From Tolumonas lignilytica (GTDB lineage: Bacteria; Pseudomonadota; Gammaproteobacteria; Enterobacterales; Aeromonadaceae): 64,000 nt of DNA. The notes beneath the pieces were generated by a model. The model saw only the letters and a list, made by a program, of their open reading frames with translations, was not told the origin of the DNA and searched no databases. Of this stretch, positions 18,314 through 26,855 are shown piece by piece. Numbering within the stretch: position 1 is the first letter of the stretch; each line of letters opens with the position of its first letter. A program made the translations under genes and the position numbers. Location of the stretch: NCBI RefSeq assembly GCF_000527035.1, contig NZ_AZUK01000001.1:2596001-2660000 (forward strand), written 5' to 3'.

Positions 18314-20512
18314 TTACATGAGGATCTCGCTGAAGCGGTGCGTCAGTTCCTGCTGCACCTCAGAGATCACGCTTTGCCAGTCGCCGAGCATCGGTTGGCG
18401 AAATAAGCGGGCTGAACGATACCAGGGCGTGTCGGCGCGTTCTGTCAGCCAGCGCCAGTCATTGTTATAAGCCAGCAAAATCCAGACTTCTTTCCCCAGC
18501 GCGCCGGCCAGATGTGCGACGGCTGAATCCACGGTGATGACCAGATCCAGTTCCGCAATAATCGCGGCCGTGTCCATAAAATCCTGAATGGCACGGTCAG
18601 GATATCGAACCTGTAATTCCGACAATGAATGCTTCATGGCCGGTGTGACCGGATGTTGCAGACATACAAATTCTGCGAAGGGAAAGGTCAGCAAGGTCTG
18701 GAAAAGGGGCAACGGAATAGAGCGAGCGCGATCATTATGATGATGCGGGTTGCCGGCATAGACAAAGCCGATTTGCGGCAAAGCTGTGACATGCGCAAGG
18801 GGGGCCTTATTGCGTTTTGTTGTCGCGATTTTGAGGTAGCTTTGTTCATTCGGGATGGTGTTGAGCGTCGTAGCAAATGCACGCGGCAAACTCATCAGCG
18901 AACATTGCCAGTCATGTGCCGGTAATGGCTCACCCCGGGCGATGAGCTGTTCTACTCCTGGTAACTGGGCTAACAGACGACATAACGCGGGTTGAACCTC
19001 CAGTATCACGCGGGCACCACGTTGGATCACCAGTGACACATAGCGACAGAATTGGATCGTGTCGCCATAACCCTGTTCGGCATAGAGTAAAATGGTCTGC
19101 CCGGCGAGAAAGGGTTCGCCTTGCCACTGTGGTGTCTGCCATTGGCGTTGCAGTGATTGCAGAACTGGCCATTGGAAACGCGATTCATATAATTGCCAGC
19201 CGAGCAGCAGATTGCCCTGGATCAGTTGGCAATGGGCTCTGTTCCAGTTGATTTCCACCATATCTGGGGCCAGTGCCAGTGCCTGCTGGAAATCGTCTTC
19301 CGCATCTTCAAACTGGTGCAGCTCATAGAGCATCATGCCATGGGTATTCAGTGCGCTGGCAAAATGGGGTCGGATCTGCAAGGCTCGCCACAGGCAACTG
19401 AACGCGAGCCAGTGCCGTTGCATGTCGCGCAATACAATGGCGCAATCGTGCCAGAGATCGGCATTATCCGGTGATAACATCAGCCCTTTGCGATAGCATC
19501 GCAACGCCTGACCGAGCTTGCGTTGTTGCAGGAAGATGCCTCCCATGCCGTGCCAGGCGGTCACATGGTCAGGGTGCTGTTCGGTCAGTTGCTGATAATG
19601 ATGGAGCGATTGTTCATATTTGCCCTGTTTTTCCAGGCTCACCGCAAGATTAAAGCGGGCATCCAGATGTTCCGGCTCTTGTTGTAACCCTTGCTGATAC
19701 CATATCTGGGCAGCGTCATATCGCTTTAAGTCATCGAGGATCACGCCACAATTATTGGCTGCATCGGCCGATTGCGGCTGGCGTTCGGCGACCCGCTCAA
19801 AACAAGACAAGGCCTCGTCATAACGTTGTAAATGGCGCAGGATCAACCCTTGTTCGGTGAGACAGTCATTGCTATCCGGCGCATATAAAAGTGCCTGTTC
19901 AATATAATGTAACGCCTGATGATACAACCCGGTCTGCACCAATGTTTTGGCCATTTCCCGCCAGCCGATGACATCGGTCGGGTAGTGTTGCAGCAACAGA
20001 CCAAACAGTTCCAGCGCTGCTGCTGCCTGATCGTGTTGACGATAAGAGAGCCCGAGATTGAGCAGTGCATCTTTGTGATCAGGCTTGAATAGTAAAACCT
20101 GCAACCAACAGTCATTCGCTTCGGTTTGTCGTTGCAAATGTTGCAATACAACGCCGCGATTATTCCAGGCGGCGCACATCGTTGGCACCAGCGCGATGGC
20201 TTTATCAAAGCAGGCCAAAGCGGAGGTGTAATCTCCGTTGGCCATTAACACCAAGCCTTGATCGGATAACAGATCGCTGTCATCGGGTGATAACTGTTGT
20301 GCTTGTTGCAACAGATAAGCGGCTTCGGCATAGCGCTGCTGCTGATAAAGGGAAATACCAAATAAATGCAGTGCAGTTGCGTGCTGAGGATTTTGTTGCA
20401 GTATGCTGATGTAACAGGCTTGCGCATCTGCGAGCTGACCCTGCTCATGCAGCCATTGTCCTTGTAACAGATATTGCTCTGGTGTGGTTAAACCAGTCGG
20501 TGTTGTGAGCAT
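18314..20512 (-). CDS. TPR-repeat protein with GT9-like C-terminal domain
   Basis: The 732-residue product has about eleven tetratricopeptide repeats over residues 10-430. Each has the usual A-x-N-x-G-x-x-L/Y-E-A-L-x-x-F/Y-x-x-A-L-x-L-x-P pattern, for example NNCGVILDDLKRYDAAQIWY. The C-terminal 270 residues look like a heptosyltransferase/GT9-type fold: GYGDTIQFCRYVSLV, LPQIGFVYAGNPHHHND and DLVITVDSAVAHLAGALG. Similar proteins are annotated as TPR glycosyltransferases. No signal peptide or membrane segment is visible, so it is probably cytosolic. The substrate is unknown, and no flagellin or surface-polysaccharide gene is nearby. Confidence 0.8.
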   Translation of the reverse strand: MLTTPTGLTTPEQYLLQGQWLHEQGQLADAQACYISILQQNPQHATALHLFGISLYQQQRYAEAAYLLQQAQQLSPDDSDLLSDQGLVLMANGDYTSALACFDKAIALVPTMCAAWNNRGVVLQHLQRQTEANDCWLQVLLFKPDHKDALLNLGLSYRQHDQAAAALELFGLLLQHYPTDVIGWREMAKTLVQTGLYHQALHYIEQALLYAPDSNDCLTEQGLILRHLQRYDEALSCFERVAERQPQSADAANNCGVILDDLKRYDAAQIWYQQGLQQEPEHLDARFNLAVSLEKQGKYEQSLHHYQQLTEQHPDHVTAWHGMGGIFLQQRKLGQALRCYRKGLMLSPDNADLWHDCAIVLRDMQRHWLAFSCLWRALQIRPHFASALNTHGMMLYELHQFEDAEDDFQQALALAPDMVEINWNRAHCQLIQGNLLLGWQLYESRFQWPVLQSLQRQWQTPQWQGEPFLAGQTILLYAEQGYGDTIQFCRYVSLVIQRGARVILEVQPALCRLLAQLPGVEQLIARGEPLPAHDWQCSLMSLPRAFATTLNTIPNEQSYLKIATTKRNKAPLAHVTALPQIGFVYAGNPHHHNDRARSIPLPLFQTLLTFPFAEFVCLQHPVTPAMKHSLSELQVRYPDRAIQDFMDTAAIIAELDLVITVDSAVAHLAGALGKEVWILLAYNNDWRWLTERADTPWYRSARLFRQPMLGDWQSVISEVQQELTHRFSEILM

Positions 20513-20660
20513 AATGACGATCGGTCGAGCTAATGGTCAGCATCGTCACTAAGCAGGCAATGTTGACCCAAATTGAGTGTGATCACTATAACGAGCAACG
20601 GATCCACCCAACCAGCCAACAGGGTGCAAAGATTAAATAATGATCGTTAAGATTTGTAAG

Positions 20661-20681
20661 TGTTGATAAGTGTTATCAACA
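20661..20681. repeat. Perfect 21-bp palindrome of two DnaA-box-like 9-mers
   Basis: TGTTGATAA at 20661-20669 is the exact inverted copy of TTATCAACA at 20673-20681, separated by GTG. TTATCAACA differs from the consensus DnaA box TTATCCACA by one base. It lies in the 293-bp gap between the TPR gene and bolA, which otherwise holds only a possible bolA promoter. It may equally be an operator for an unidentified dimeric regulator. Confidence 0.6.
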
Positions 20682-20745
20682 AGCTGGGTCATCCGTAGAA
20701 TTTCAGCCATGACACCGGTTGACTATAACCTTGTTCTCTGTCGGG

Positions 20746-20773
20746 TTGTTTGTCGTGGTGTAATCGTTATGCT
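20746..20773 (+). promoter_or_regulatory. Possible bolA promoter
   Basis: TTGTTT (20746-20751) and TATGCT (20768-20773) are spaced by 16 bp, 32 bp upstream of the bolA start. Both hexamers deviate from consensus. In E. coli bolA is induced in stationary phase, but the sequence here does not settle the sigma factor. Confidence 0.3.
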
Positions 20774-20805
20774 GTTGCGCTTTAAACTCTTTTCGGAGGA
20801 TAACT

Positions 20806-21114
20806 ATGTCAATTCAACAATTTATTGAACAAACCTTACAACAGGGGTTGAAACCCGACTGGTTGTCTGTAACAAACGAAAGCTATTTGCATCGTTCCAG
20901 CAGCCCAGATGCGGAAAGTCACTTCAAAGTGGTGGTTGTCAGCACGGTTTTTGATGGTGAACGTCTGATTGCGCGTCATCGCCGAGTCAATGCGTTGTTG
21001 GCGCAAGCCTTGCAAAATGGCGTACATGCGCTGGCGTTACATACGTACACCCCAACAGAGTGGCTGGCGCGAGGCGAACAATTACCTGAATCAACCCAGT
21101 GCGCCGGACATTAA
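20806..21114 (+). CDS. bolA: BolA family protein
   Basis: The 102-residue product has the BolA fold with the signature FDGERLIARHRRVNALL, and the conserved His in ESHFKVVVVS. BolA proteins partner with monothiol glutaredoxins in iron-sulfur handling and, in E. coli, influence cell shape and biofilm as a transcription factor. The start ATG 20806 follows CGGAGGA by 5 bases. apbE begins 27 bases downstream in the same direction, so the two may be co-transcribed. Confidence 0.95.
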   Translation: MSIQQFIEQTLQQGLKPDWLSVTNESYLHRSSSPDAESHFKVVVVSTVFDGERLIARHRRVNALLAQALQNGVHALALHTYTPTEWLARGEQLPESTQCAGH

Positions 21115-21140
21115 AATTAACGGACGGCAGGAGGAGTAGT

Positions 21141-22169
21141 ATGTCGTTGAATAAACGTGCAATTATCATATTCGCACTGACCTTGTTGTGGGGATGTGAC
21201 AAACCGCCAACAGAACGACCGATGCTGGAAATACACGGCCGCACGATGGGCACTTTCTATGGCGTGAAGGTGGTGGGTGATTTTCCTGGTGGTGAACAGG
21301 CATTACAGTCGCAGGTCGACGGTTTGTTGAAACACTACAATGATGAAATTTCGACATACGATCCAAACTCGTCATTATCCAAATTCAATCAATTTAACTC
21401 GACACAGCCGTTCCCCATTTCCCAAGACATGGCCGACATTGTAATCAGCAGCGTTCGGGTAGGTGAACGTACACATGGCGTGTTGGATGTTACCGTGGGG
21501 CCTTTGGTGAATCTGTGGGGGTTCGGACCTGACAAACGGCCGATTAAAACCCCGACCGATGCACAGATTGCCGCCGCCCGAGTCAAGGTGGGGATCAAGC
21601 GTTTGCATGTGGATGTGAGTTCTGACCACGCCACGATGCGTAAAGATCAGCCGGATATGTACGTTGACCTGTCGACCGTCGGTGAAGGATTTGGGGCCGA
21701 TAAGGTGGCTGATTTCCTGGAATCCCGTGGCGTACACAATTATCTGGTTGAAATTGCCGGTGCGTCCCGCAGCCGGGGGCTCAATGCGAAAGGTGAACCG
21801 TGGCGTCTGGCGATCCAGAAACCGACCGATGAAATTGAAGAGGTACAGGCGATTGTGCAACCGGATGGCCGGGCTATCAGTACCTCCGGCAGTTATCGGA
21901 ATTATTATGAACTGGATGGCAAACGCTATTCCCACATTATCGACCCGGTCACGGGCAAACCGATCACGCATAAATTAGTTTCGGCGACAGTGATCACGCC
22001 GACCGCACTGGAGGCCGATGGTCTGGATACGGCGCTGATGGTGATGGGGCCGGAAAAAGCACTCGCATTCGCGAAAGAACAACATCTGGCGGTGTACCTG
22101 ATCAGTAAAACCGACCAAGGGTTTAAAGCCGAATACACCGATGCCTTTAAACCGTATCTGGTGAAATAA
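21141..22169 (+). CDS. apbE: FAD:protein FMN transferase ApbE (lipoprotein)
   Basis: ApbE attaches FMN covalently to threonine residues of exported flavoproteins such as NqrB/NqrC and RnfD/RnfG. The 342-residue product has a lipoprotein signal with lipobox LLWGC (Cys19). Visible domain motifs are GRTMGTFYGVKV, VDLSTVGEGFGADKVADFL, ISTSGSYRNYYELDGKRYSH and IDPVTGKPI. The start ATG 21141 has AGGAGG 6 bases upstream; an earlier in-frame ATG at 21099 lies inside bolA and would spoil the signal peptide. A terminator follows. No nqr or rnf genes are in the window. Confidence 0.95.
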   Translation: MSLNKRAIIIFALTLLWGCDKPPTERPMLEIHGRTMGTFYGVKVVGDFPGGEQALQSQVDGLLKHYNDEISTYDPNSSLSKFNQFNSTQPFPISQDMADIVISSVRVGERTHGVLDVTVGPLVNLWGFGPDKRPIKTPTDAQIAAARVKVGIKRLHVDVSSDHATMRKDQPDMYVDLSTVGEGFGADKVADFLESRGVHNYLVEIAGASRSRGLNAKGEPWRLAIQKPTDEIEEVQAIVQPDGRAISTSGSYRNYYELDGKRYSHIIDPVTGKPITHKLVSATVITPTALEADGLDTALMVMGPEKALAFAKEQHLAVYLISKTDQGFKAEYTDAFKPYLVK

Positions 22170-22178
22170 AACCATCCG

Positions 22179-22204
22179 ACAGGGGGCTTTAAGCTCCCTG
22201 TTTT
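22179..22204 (+). terminator. Terminator of apbE
   Basis: ACAGGG...CCCTGT with an inner GCTT/AAGC pairing forms an 11-bp stem (one G-T pair), followed by TTT. It begins 10 bases after the apbE stop. Confidence 0.75.
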
Positions 22205-22215
22205 CTACATTATTC

Positions 22216-22635
22216 CTAGTTGCCCGATTTTTCAGGCGTGACCTGTTTCGCCAGATTGAGAAACTGACGCATACCGTCCTGATCCAGAAAACCATCCGGC
22301 CGTTTATGCGAACGTAAAAACTGATAACCGGAAACCATGGCGACCAATTTTTCTAATTCGCTGTCGGTGATGGGTTTATTCATGACTTCTTCATAACTCA
22401 TCTTCAATGCCTCGGCATCAACGACCTCCGCCTGACGGTAAAGGTAACCGCATCCGGTGGATAAATACTCCAGCGAACAATTGGCGCGCATGGCAATTTG
22501 ATTGGCTTTCAGCAGACCGGGCTCACTGCCTTTTAAATATTTACGGATCAAGGCCTCGTTCAAATCGACGCGACGGGCAAATCCGCTGATACTTTCTTCA
22601 CCAATGAGTTCGGCTAACCGTGCGGCAAAGCTCAT
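22216..22635 (-). CDS. XRE-family helix-turn-helix protein
   Basis: A small regulator with an N-terminal helix-turn-helix: FARRVDLNEALIRKYLKGSE, then LLKANQIAMRANCSLEYLSTG (given to ANCSLEYLSTG). The C-terminal half is predicted helical with no recognised domain (KMSYEEVMNKPITDSELEKL). The start ATG 22635 (139 residues) is preferred because AAGG lies 10 bases upstream and MSFAARLAELIG is a normal beginning for a repressor. An in-frame ATG at 22674 would add 13 residues. It stands alone between apbE (convergent) and a divergent aldo-keto reductase gene. Its target is unknown. Confidence 0.75.
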   Translation of the reverse strand: MSFAARLAELIGEESISGFARRVDLNEALIRKYLKGSEPGLLKANQIAMRANCSLEYLSTGCGYLYRQAEVVDAEALKMSYEEVMNKPITDSELEKLVAMVSGYQFLRSHKRPDGFLDQDGMRQFLNLAKQVTPEKSGN

Positions 22636-22749
22636 AAATTCGTACCTTAGTTCGTGAAAAGAGTGATGCTGCATTGTAGTCGGAAGCCGACCTCTTTAGC
22701 ATGCGATCATTACAACAAAGTATTACAACAAAAACAGGCGGAAAGATTC

Positions 22750-23658
22750 ATGATTTCACGTGTAGAAGCAGCACCGAACGGCTTTCAGTTATCCGAATTT
22801 ATTCAAGGCTACTGGCGACTGGCTGACTGGCAGATGTCACCCGTTCAGCGGCTGGATTTTTTGAAACAACACCTCGAACTGGGCATTACATCGATTGACC
22901 ATGCCGATATTTATGGCAATTACAGTTGCGAACAACTGTTTGGCGAGGCGCTGGCGCTGGAACCAGCTCTGCGTCAGCAGCTGGAGATCGTCAGCAAATG
23001 TGATATCAAATTGCTGTCCGATAAATATCCGCAGCGCACCGTGAAGCATTATGACACCTCTGCCGCGCACATTGTGGCCTCGGTTGAAGCCTCGTTGACG
23101 CATCTGGGAACAGACTACCTGGATCTGTTGCTGATCCATCGTCCTGACCCGTTGATGAATGCCGATGAGGTGGCTGAGGCATTTACCCGTCTGCAGGCCA
23201 GCGGTAAAGTTCGCCATTTCGGTGTTTCCAATTTCACGCCTTATCAGTTTGACTTATTGCAATCCCGCCTGGATTTTTCGTTGGTGACGAATCAGGTGGA
23301 GGTCAACCCGATCAATCTGTTTGCGCTGCATGATGGCACGCTGGATCAAATGCAGATGAAGCGGATCCGCCCCATGATCTGGTCTGCCTTGGGCGGAGGT
23401 GCGATCTTCACATCACAAACGGAACAGGCGCATCGTTTACGCACGGTATTGAGCAACATCAGCGAAGAGCTGGGCGGTGCCGGTTTGGATCAGGTGATTT
23501 ACGCTTGGTTGCTGAAACTGCCATGCCAGCCATTACCTATTATTGGCTCTGGCAATATCGATCGGGTGCGAGCTGCCGTGGCCGCCAAGGAACTGAGCCT
23601 GACGCGCGAGCAATGGTTCCAGATCTGGGAAGCGTCTCAAGGGCACGAGGTCGCTTGA
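22750..23658 (+). CDS. Aldo-keto reductase, YdhF-like
   Basis: The 302-residue product is an NADPH-dependent oxidoreductase with the AKR TIM-barrel fold. The catalytic Tyr lies in DHADIYGNYSCE, followed by KCDIKL with the Lys region, LLLIHRPDPLM and VRHFGVSNFTP. PLPIIGSGNIDRVRAA is the C-terminal cofactor site. Overall it reads as YdhF; the natural substrate of YdhF is unknown. The start ATG 22750 has GGCGGAAAG upstream. Earlier ATG 22654 overlaps the divergent regulator. Confidence 0.88.
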   Translation: MISRVEAAPNGFQLSEFIQGYWRLADWQMSPVQRLDFLKQHLELGITSIDHADIYGNYSCEQLFGEALALEPALRQQLEIVSKCDIKLLSDKYPQRTVKHYDTSAAHIVASVEASLTHLGTDYLDLLLIHRPDPLMNADEVAEAFTRLQASGKVRHFGVSNFTPYQFDLLQSRLDFSLVTNQVEVNPINLFALHDGTLDQMQMKRIRPMIWSALGGGAIFTSQTEQAHRLRTVLSNISEELGGAGLDQVIYAWLLKLPCQPLPIIGSGNIDRVRAAVAAKELSLTREQWFQIWEASQGHEVA

Positions 23659-23702
23659 TCCTCTGACTTGCAGTCCGTCGGCTGGCAGGATAAACTTAGA
23701 AA

Positions 23703-23722
23703 TACTGTTTTTATGTACAGTA
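23703..23722 (+). promoter_or_regulatory. LexA (SOS) box of dinB
   Basis: The 20-bp site has TACTG and CAGTA ends and fits CTGT-N8-ACAG exactly, with a T/A-rich centre. It ends 5 bp before the chosen dinB start, so LexA bound here would block dinB transcription or initiation. It also shows that the in-frame ATG at 23713, inside the box, is not the likely start. Confidence 0.9.
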
Positions 23723-23727
23723 TTTCT

Positions 23728-24783
23728 ATGAGAAAAATTATCCACGTCGATATGGACTGCTTTTTTGCGGCAGTAGAGATGCGCGACAATCCGGCACTGG
23801 TCTCTCTGCCGTTAGCGATCGGCAGCCCGGCGGAACGTCGTGGCGTGATCGCCACCTGTAACTATGTCGCCCGACGTTATGGGGTGCGTTCGGCCATGGC
23901 CACCGCACATGCTTTCCGCTTATGCCCGCGGCTGGTGTTATTACCGGGGCGCATGTCGGTATACAGTGCCGTATCGCGTCAGGTGATGCAGATCTTCGCC
24001 CGTTATAGTCCAATTATCGAGCCGGTGTCGATTGATGAAGCCTATCTGGATGTGTCCGACAGCCCGCTGTTTCAGGGCAGTGCGACCCGGATAGCCGAAG
24101 CCATTCGTGCAGATATTTTGCAGGAACTCCAGCTGACGGCATCGGCAGGGGTGGCCCCCAATAAATTTCTCGCCAAGATCGCCTCTGAACAAAACAAGCC
24201 CGACGGTTTATTTGTGTTGTCTCCGGCAGAGGTGCCGCAATTTATACAGCAACTGGCATTATCGCGGATCCCCGGCATCGGAGGAAAAACAGCGGAGCGC
24301 CTTTCACAATTAGGGCTACATACCTGTGCGGATGTGCAGCAATTTCCGCGGCGACAATTATTGTATCTGCTGGGCAAAACCGGGCTGATGCTGCTAGAAC
24401 GGGCTTATGGCATTGATGAGCGCCCCTTGCAGACCTCGCGTGAGCGCAAGTCAGTCGGTGTCGAAACGACCTTTGCGACCGACATTGTGCATGAGGAACA
24501 AGGGCATGCCATGTTGCCAGACTTACTGAATGAGCTATCCAAACGGCTGCAACGCCGGGAGTGGCAGGGACAAATTGCCCGGCAGGGCGTGAAAATTAAA
24601 TTTGCCGATTTTCAGCAGACGACGGTGGAACGTTCCGTCAGTGCGTTCTCTCCGCATTTGTTCGATGAATTACTGCATGAGGCCTGGCTGCGCGGCGGAG
24701 GCAAACCGGTACGACTGGTTGGCATCAATATCGGATTACCGGCTGCCAGCAATACCTTGCAGCTTCCCTTAGATTTGCAATAA
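23728..24783 (+). CDS. dinB: DNA polymerase IV (SOS translesion polymerase)
   Basis: This Y-family polymerase bypasses damaged bases and makes frameshift errors. The 351-residue product equals the E. coli length. Catalytic acidic residues lie in IHVDMDCFFAAVEMRD (Asp8) and SIDEAYLDVSD. Other features are TASAGVAPNKFLAKIAS, the helix-hairpin-helix IPGIGGKTAERL and the little-finger domain start ERKSVGVETTFATD. The start ATG 23728 gives MRKIIHVDMD as in E. coli. A LexA box directly upstream indicates SOS control. The C terminus QLPLDLQ resembles a beta-clamp binding peptide (QLPLxL). Confidence 0.96.
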   Translation: MRKIIHVDMDCFFAAVEMRDNPALVSLPLAIGSPAERRGVIATCNYVARRYGVRSAMATAHAFRLCPRLVLLPGRMSVYSAVSRQVMQIFARYSPIIEPVSIDEAYLDVSDSPLFQGSATRIAEAIRADILQELQLTASAGVAPNKFLAKIASEQNKPDGLFVLSPAEVPQFIQQLALSRIPGIGGKTAERLSQLGLHTCADVQQFPRRQLLYLLGKTGLMLLERAYGIDERPLQTSRERKSVGVETTFATDIVHEEQGHAMLPDLLNELSKRLQRREWQGQIARQGVKIKFADFQQTTVERSVSAFSPHLFDELLHEAWLRGGGKPVRLVGINIGLPAASNTLQLPLDLQ

Positions 24784-24800
24784 CGGATTACAGGAGAGAA

Positions 24801-24830
24801 CCACATGCCGCCAGTGCAGACGGCATGTGG
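24801..24830. repeat. Intergenic inverted repeat, dinB/pepD
   Basis: A perfect 10-bp inverted repeat (CCACATGCCG / CGGCATGTGG) with a 10-base loop lies between the convergent dinB and pepD stops. Neither strand has a T-run after it. It may act as a bidirectional transcript end stabiliser. Confidence 0.6.
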
Positions 24831-24840
24831 TGAGCGGGGA

Positions 24841-26295
24841 TTACTTGTTGGGAATGGCGGCCAGCATGGCAACCAGCAATTGCCAGAACCGCGCGACGGC
24901 CGGAATATGCACCCGTTCATCCGGTGAATGAGCTCCCTGAATGGTCGGGCCAAAGGAGACCATATCCCAGTGCGGATATTGTGCCTTGAACAAGCCACAC
25001 TCCAGACCGGCATGGATCACCATCAGTTTGGGTAACTCGCCAAACAGTTCTTCATGTTTCTGTCGCAACAGCGCCAGTGCTGGTGAATCGGGGTTCGGAG
25101 CCCAGCCCGGATAGGCGCCATCAAACTGGCAATCGACACCGGCCAGCGCACATAGCGAGGCGGTCATCTGCTGCACATAATGGCGCCCTTCATCATTCAG
25201 CGAACGGATCAGACATTGAATATAGACCCCCTCGGCCCGGGTTTGGATCACCCCCAGATTGGTTGAGGTTTCCACCACTCCTTCAATAGCGTGACTCATA
25301 CGGATCACGCCATTCGGGCAGGCGACCAGCAACTGCAACAGACGGCGCTGGTCAGCGGCGCTGAAACAGTCGGCCGGTGATTCAGCCGGAGTCATCACGA
25401 TTTGCAGGTGACTGTCGACTTCCTTCAATTCGTTTTGTAACACCTGTGTCCGTTCCGCCACCAATGCCAGCACGGCATCCACACGGGCGGGCTCGACCAG
25501 GATCAGGGCCTCCGCCTCGCGGGGGATCGCATTGCGTAATGTGCCACCACTGAGGCTGGCCAGATGGATCGATTCGGCCTGCAAATCCAGCAGCAAGCGA
25601 CTGAGCAGTTTGTTGGCGTTGCCCCGATCCTGATGAATGTTGACGCCGGAGTGTCCGCCACGCAGCCCTTTCAGTTGAATGCGAAACGCCTGATAGTGCA
25701 GCGGGGCTGTTTCGCGTTGCATGGCGAAACGAATGTTGGCATCCACACCACCGGCACAGCCCATATAGGCTTCGGCATCCTGTTCGGAATCGGTGTTCAG
25801 CAGAATTTCGCCGTCCAGCCAGCCGGCCTGTAAGCCGAATGCGCCGCCCATACCGGCTTCTTCATCGACCGTCAGCAGCACTTCTAACGGGCCGTGCTGG
25901 ACAGAATCATCGGCCAGCACCGCTAAACAGGCTGCGGCCCCGATACCATTGTCGGCGCCCAAAGTGGTGCCACGGGCGCGTACCCATTCACCATCGACAT
26001 AAGCCTGGATCGGATCTTTGGTGAAATCATGAGCCGTGTCGGCATTGGCCTGCGGCACCATATCGATGTGCGCCTGGAGGATCACGCTTTTCCGCTGTTC
26101 AAAACCGGGCGTGGCTGGTTTTTTCAGTATCAAATTACCTGCCGGATCAACTTTGACACTGATGCCTTGGGTTTTAGCCCAATCCTGGATCCATTGGCTC
26201 AGGGCGGCTTCATGCTTCGACGGACGCGGGATTTGGCAAAACTTATCGAAAAAGAACCACAGATGTGAAGGCGTGAGTTGCAGTAATTCACTCAT
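24841..26295 (-). CDS. pepD: Aminoacyl-histidine dipeptidase (peptidase D)
   Basis: PepD is a cytosolic M20-family zinc dipeptidase with broad specificity, including Xaa-His dipeptides. The 484-residue product shows the metal-site motifs ILQAHIDMVPQ, GADNGIGAAACLAVL, VDEEAGMGGA, and AGLECGLF near the C terminus. The start ATG 26295 (MSELLQLTPSHLW) has AGGAG 9 bases upstream and matches the E. coli N terminus; an ATG at 26313 would add six residues. No operon partner is visible. Confidence 0.95.
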   Translation of the reverse strand: MSELLQLTPSHLWFFFDKFCQIPRPSKHEAALSQWIQDWAKTQGISVKVDPAGNLILKKPATPGFEQRKSVILQAHIDMVPQANADTAHDFTKDPIQAYVDGEWVRARGTTLGADNGIGAAACLAVLADDSVQHGPLEVLLTVDEEAGMGGAFGLQAGWLDGEILLNTDSEQDAEAYMGCAGGVDANIRFAMQRETAPLHYQAFRIQLKGLRGGHSGVNIHQDRGNANKLLSRLLLDLQAESIHLASLSGGTLRNAIPREAEALILVEPARVDAVLALVAERTQVLQNELKEVDSHLQIVMTPAESPADCFSAADQRRLLQLLVACPNGVIRMSHAIEGVVETSTNLGVIQTRAEGVYIQCLIRSLNDEGRHYVQQMTASLCALAGVDCQFDGAYPGWAPNPDSPALALLRQKHEELFGELPKLMVIHAGLECGLFKAQYPHWDMVSFGPTIQGAHSPDERVHIPAVARFWQLLVAMLAAIPNK

Positions 26296-26359
26296 GACGC
26301 ATTTCTCCTGCATAACAATAGGAGCGCAACCAACGGCTGCGCAGAATAATTAGGGGCGA

Positions 26360-26653
26360 TTATTTGGTGGAACGACGGAAAAACAGTAATCCGACAAAGA
26401 GGATCAGACCTGTGATCAGCGAGCTGGCACTGAACAGATACATCACATAATAAGCATGTTGCATGGGATCAACCGTTTCAGGCAGCCAGTGAATGACGCC
26501 ACGATTGATAAACTGATTGACGGCGATGGCCGCCAATGACCAACCGGCGATCCAGACGATTTTCTGTTTCTGCGATCGATGCGGCTGGTTATACATGAGG
26601 CCGACCCAGAAGCAGAACCAGACCGTGATAAAAATATAGGAAAACAGCGCCAT
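26360..26653 (-). CDS. Small three-helix membrane protein
   Basis: The 97-residue product has three hydrophobic segments (about residues 3-21, 34-53 and 67-91) and a basic C terminus RRSTK, so the C end is probably cytosolic. I do not recognise the family. AAGG lies about 9 bases before ATG 26653. It sits between pepD and a divergent 5'-nucleotidase gene and is probably transcribed alone or ahead of pepD (64 bp gap). Confidence 0.65.
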   Translation of the reverse strand: MALFSYIFITVWFCFWVGLMYNQPHRSQKQKIVWIAGWSLAAIAVNQFINRGVIHWLPETVDPMQHAYYVMYLFSASSLITGLILFVGLLFFRRSTK

Positions 26654-26855
26654 GGTGAGCGACCTTGTGCTTTAACTGAAAACCGGAAAATGATGCCATG
26701 AAAGCCGACCTGACAGAAGTCACAACAGCGATCCAAAGTGAAAAGTCCTGCGTATATTCAAAGATAAAGTGTGATCACCGCTTTTTAGCGATTAGTCATT
26801 CTATTGTCATCTTTGCCGGGCAGCGTGACACAGAAGAACAGTTTGTCATTGCCCG

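Noticed and set aside
20661..20681. FNR site in the palindrome before bolA
   Set aside because: TTGAT and ATCAA are spaced by 7 bases instead of the 4 that FNR needs.
21375..21971. 198-residue open frame on the minus strand
   Set aside because: It is antisense to apbE, whose motifs and signal peptide are intact; no family features are seen.
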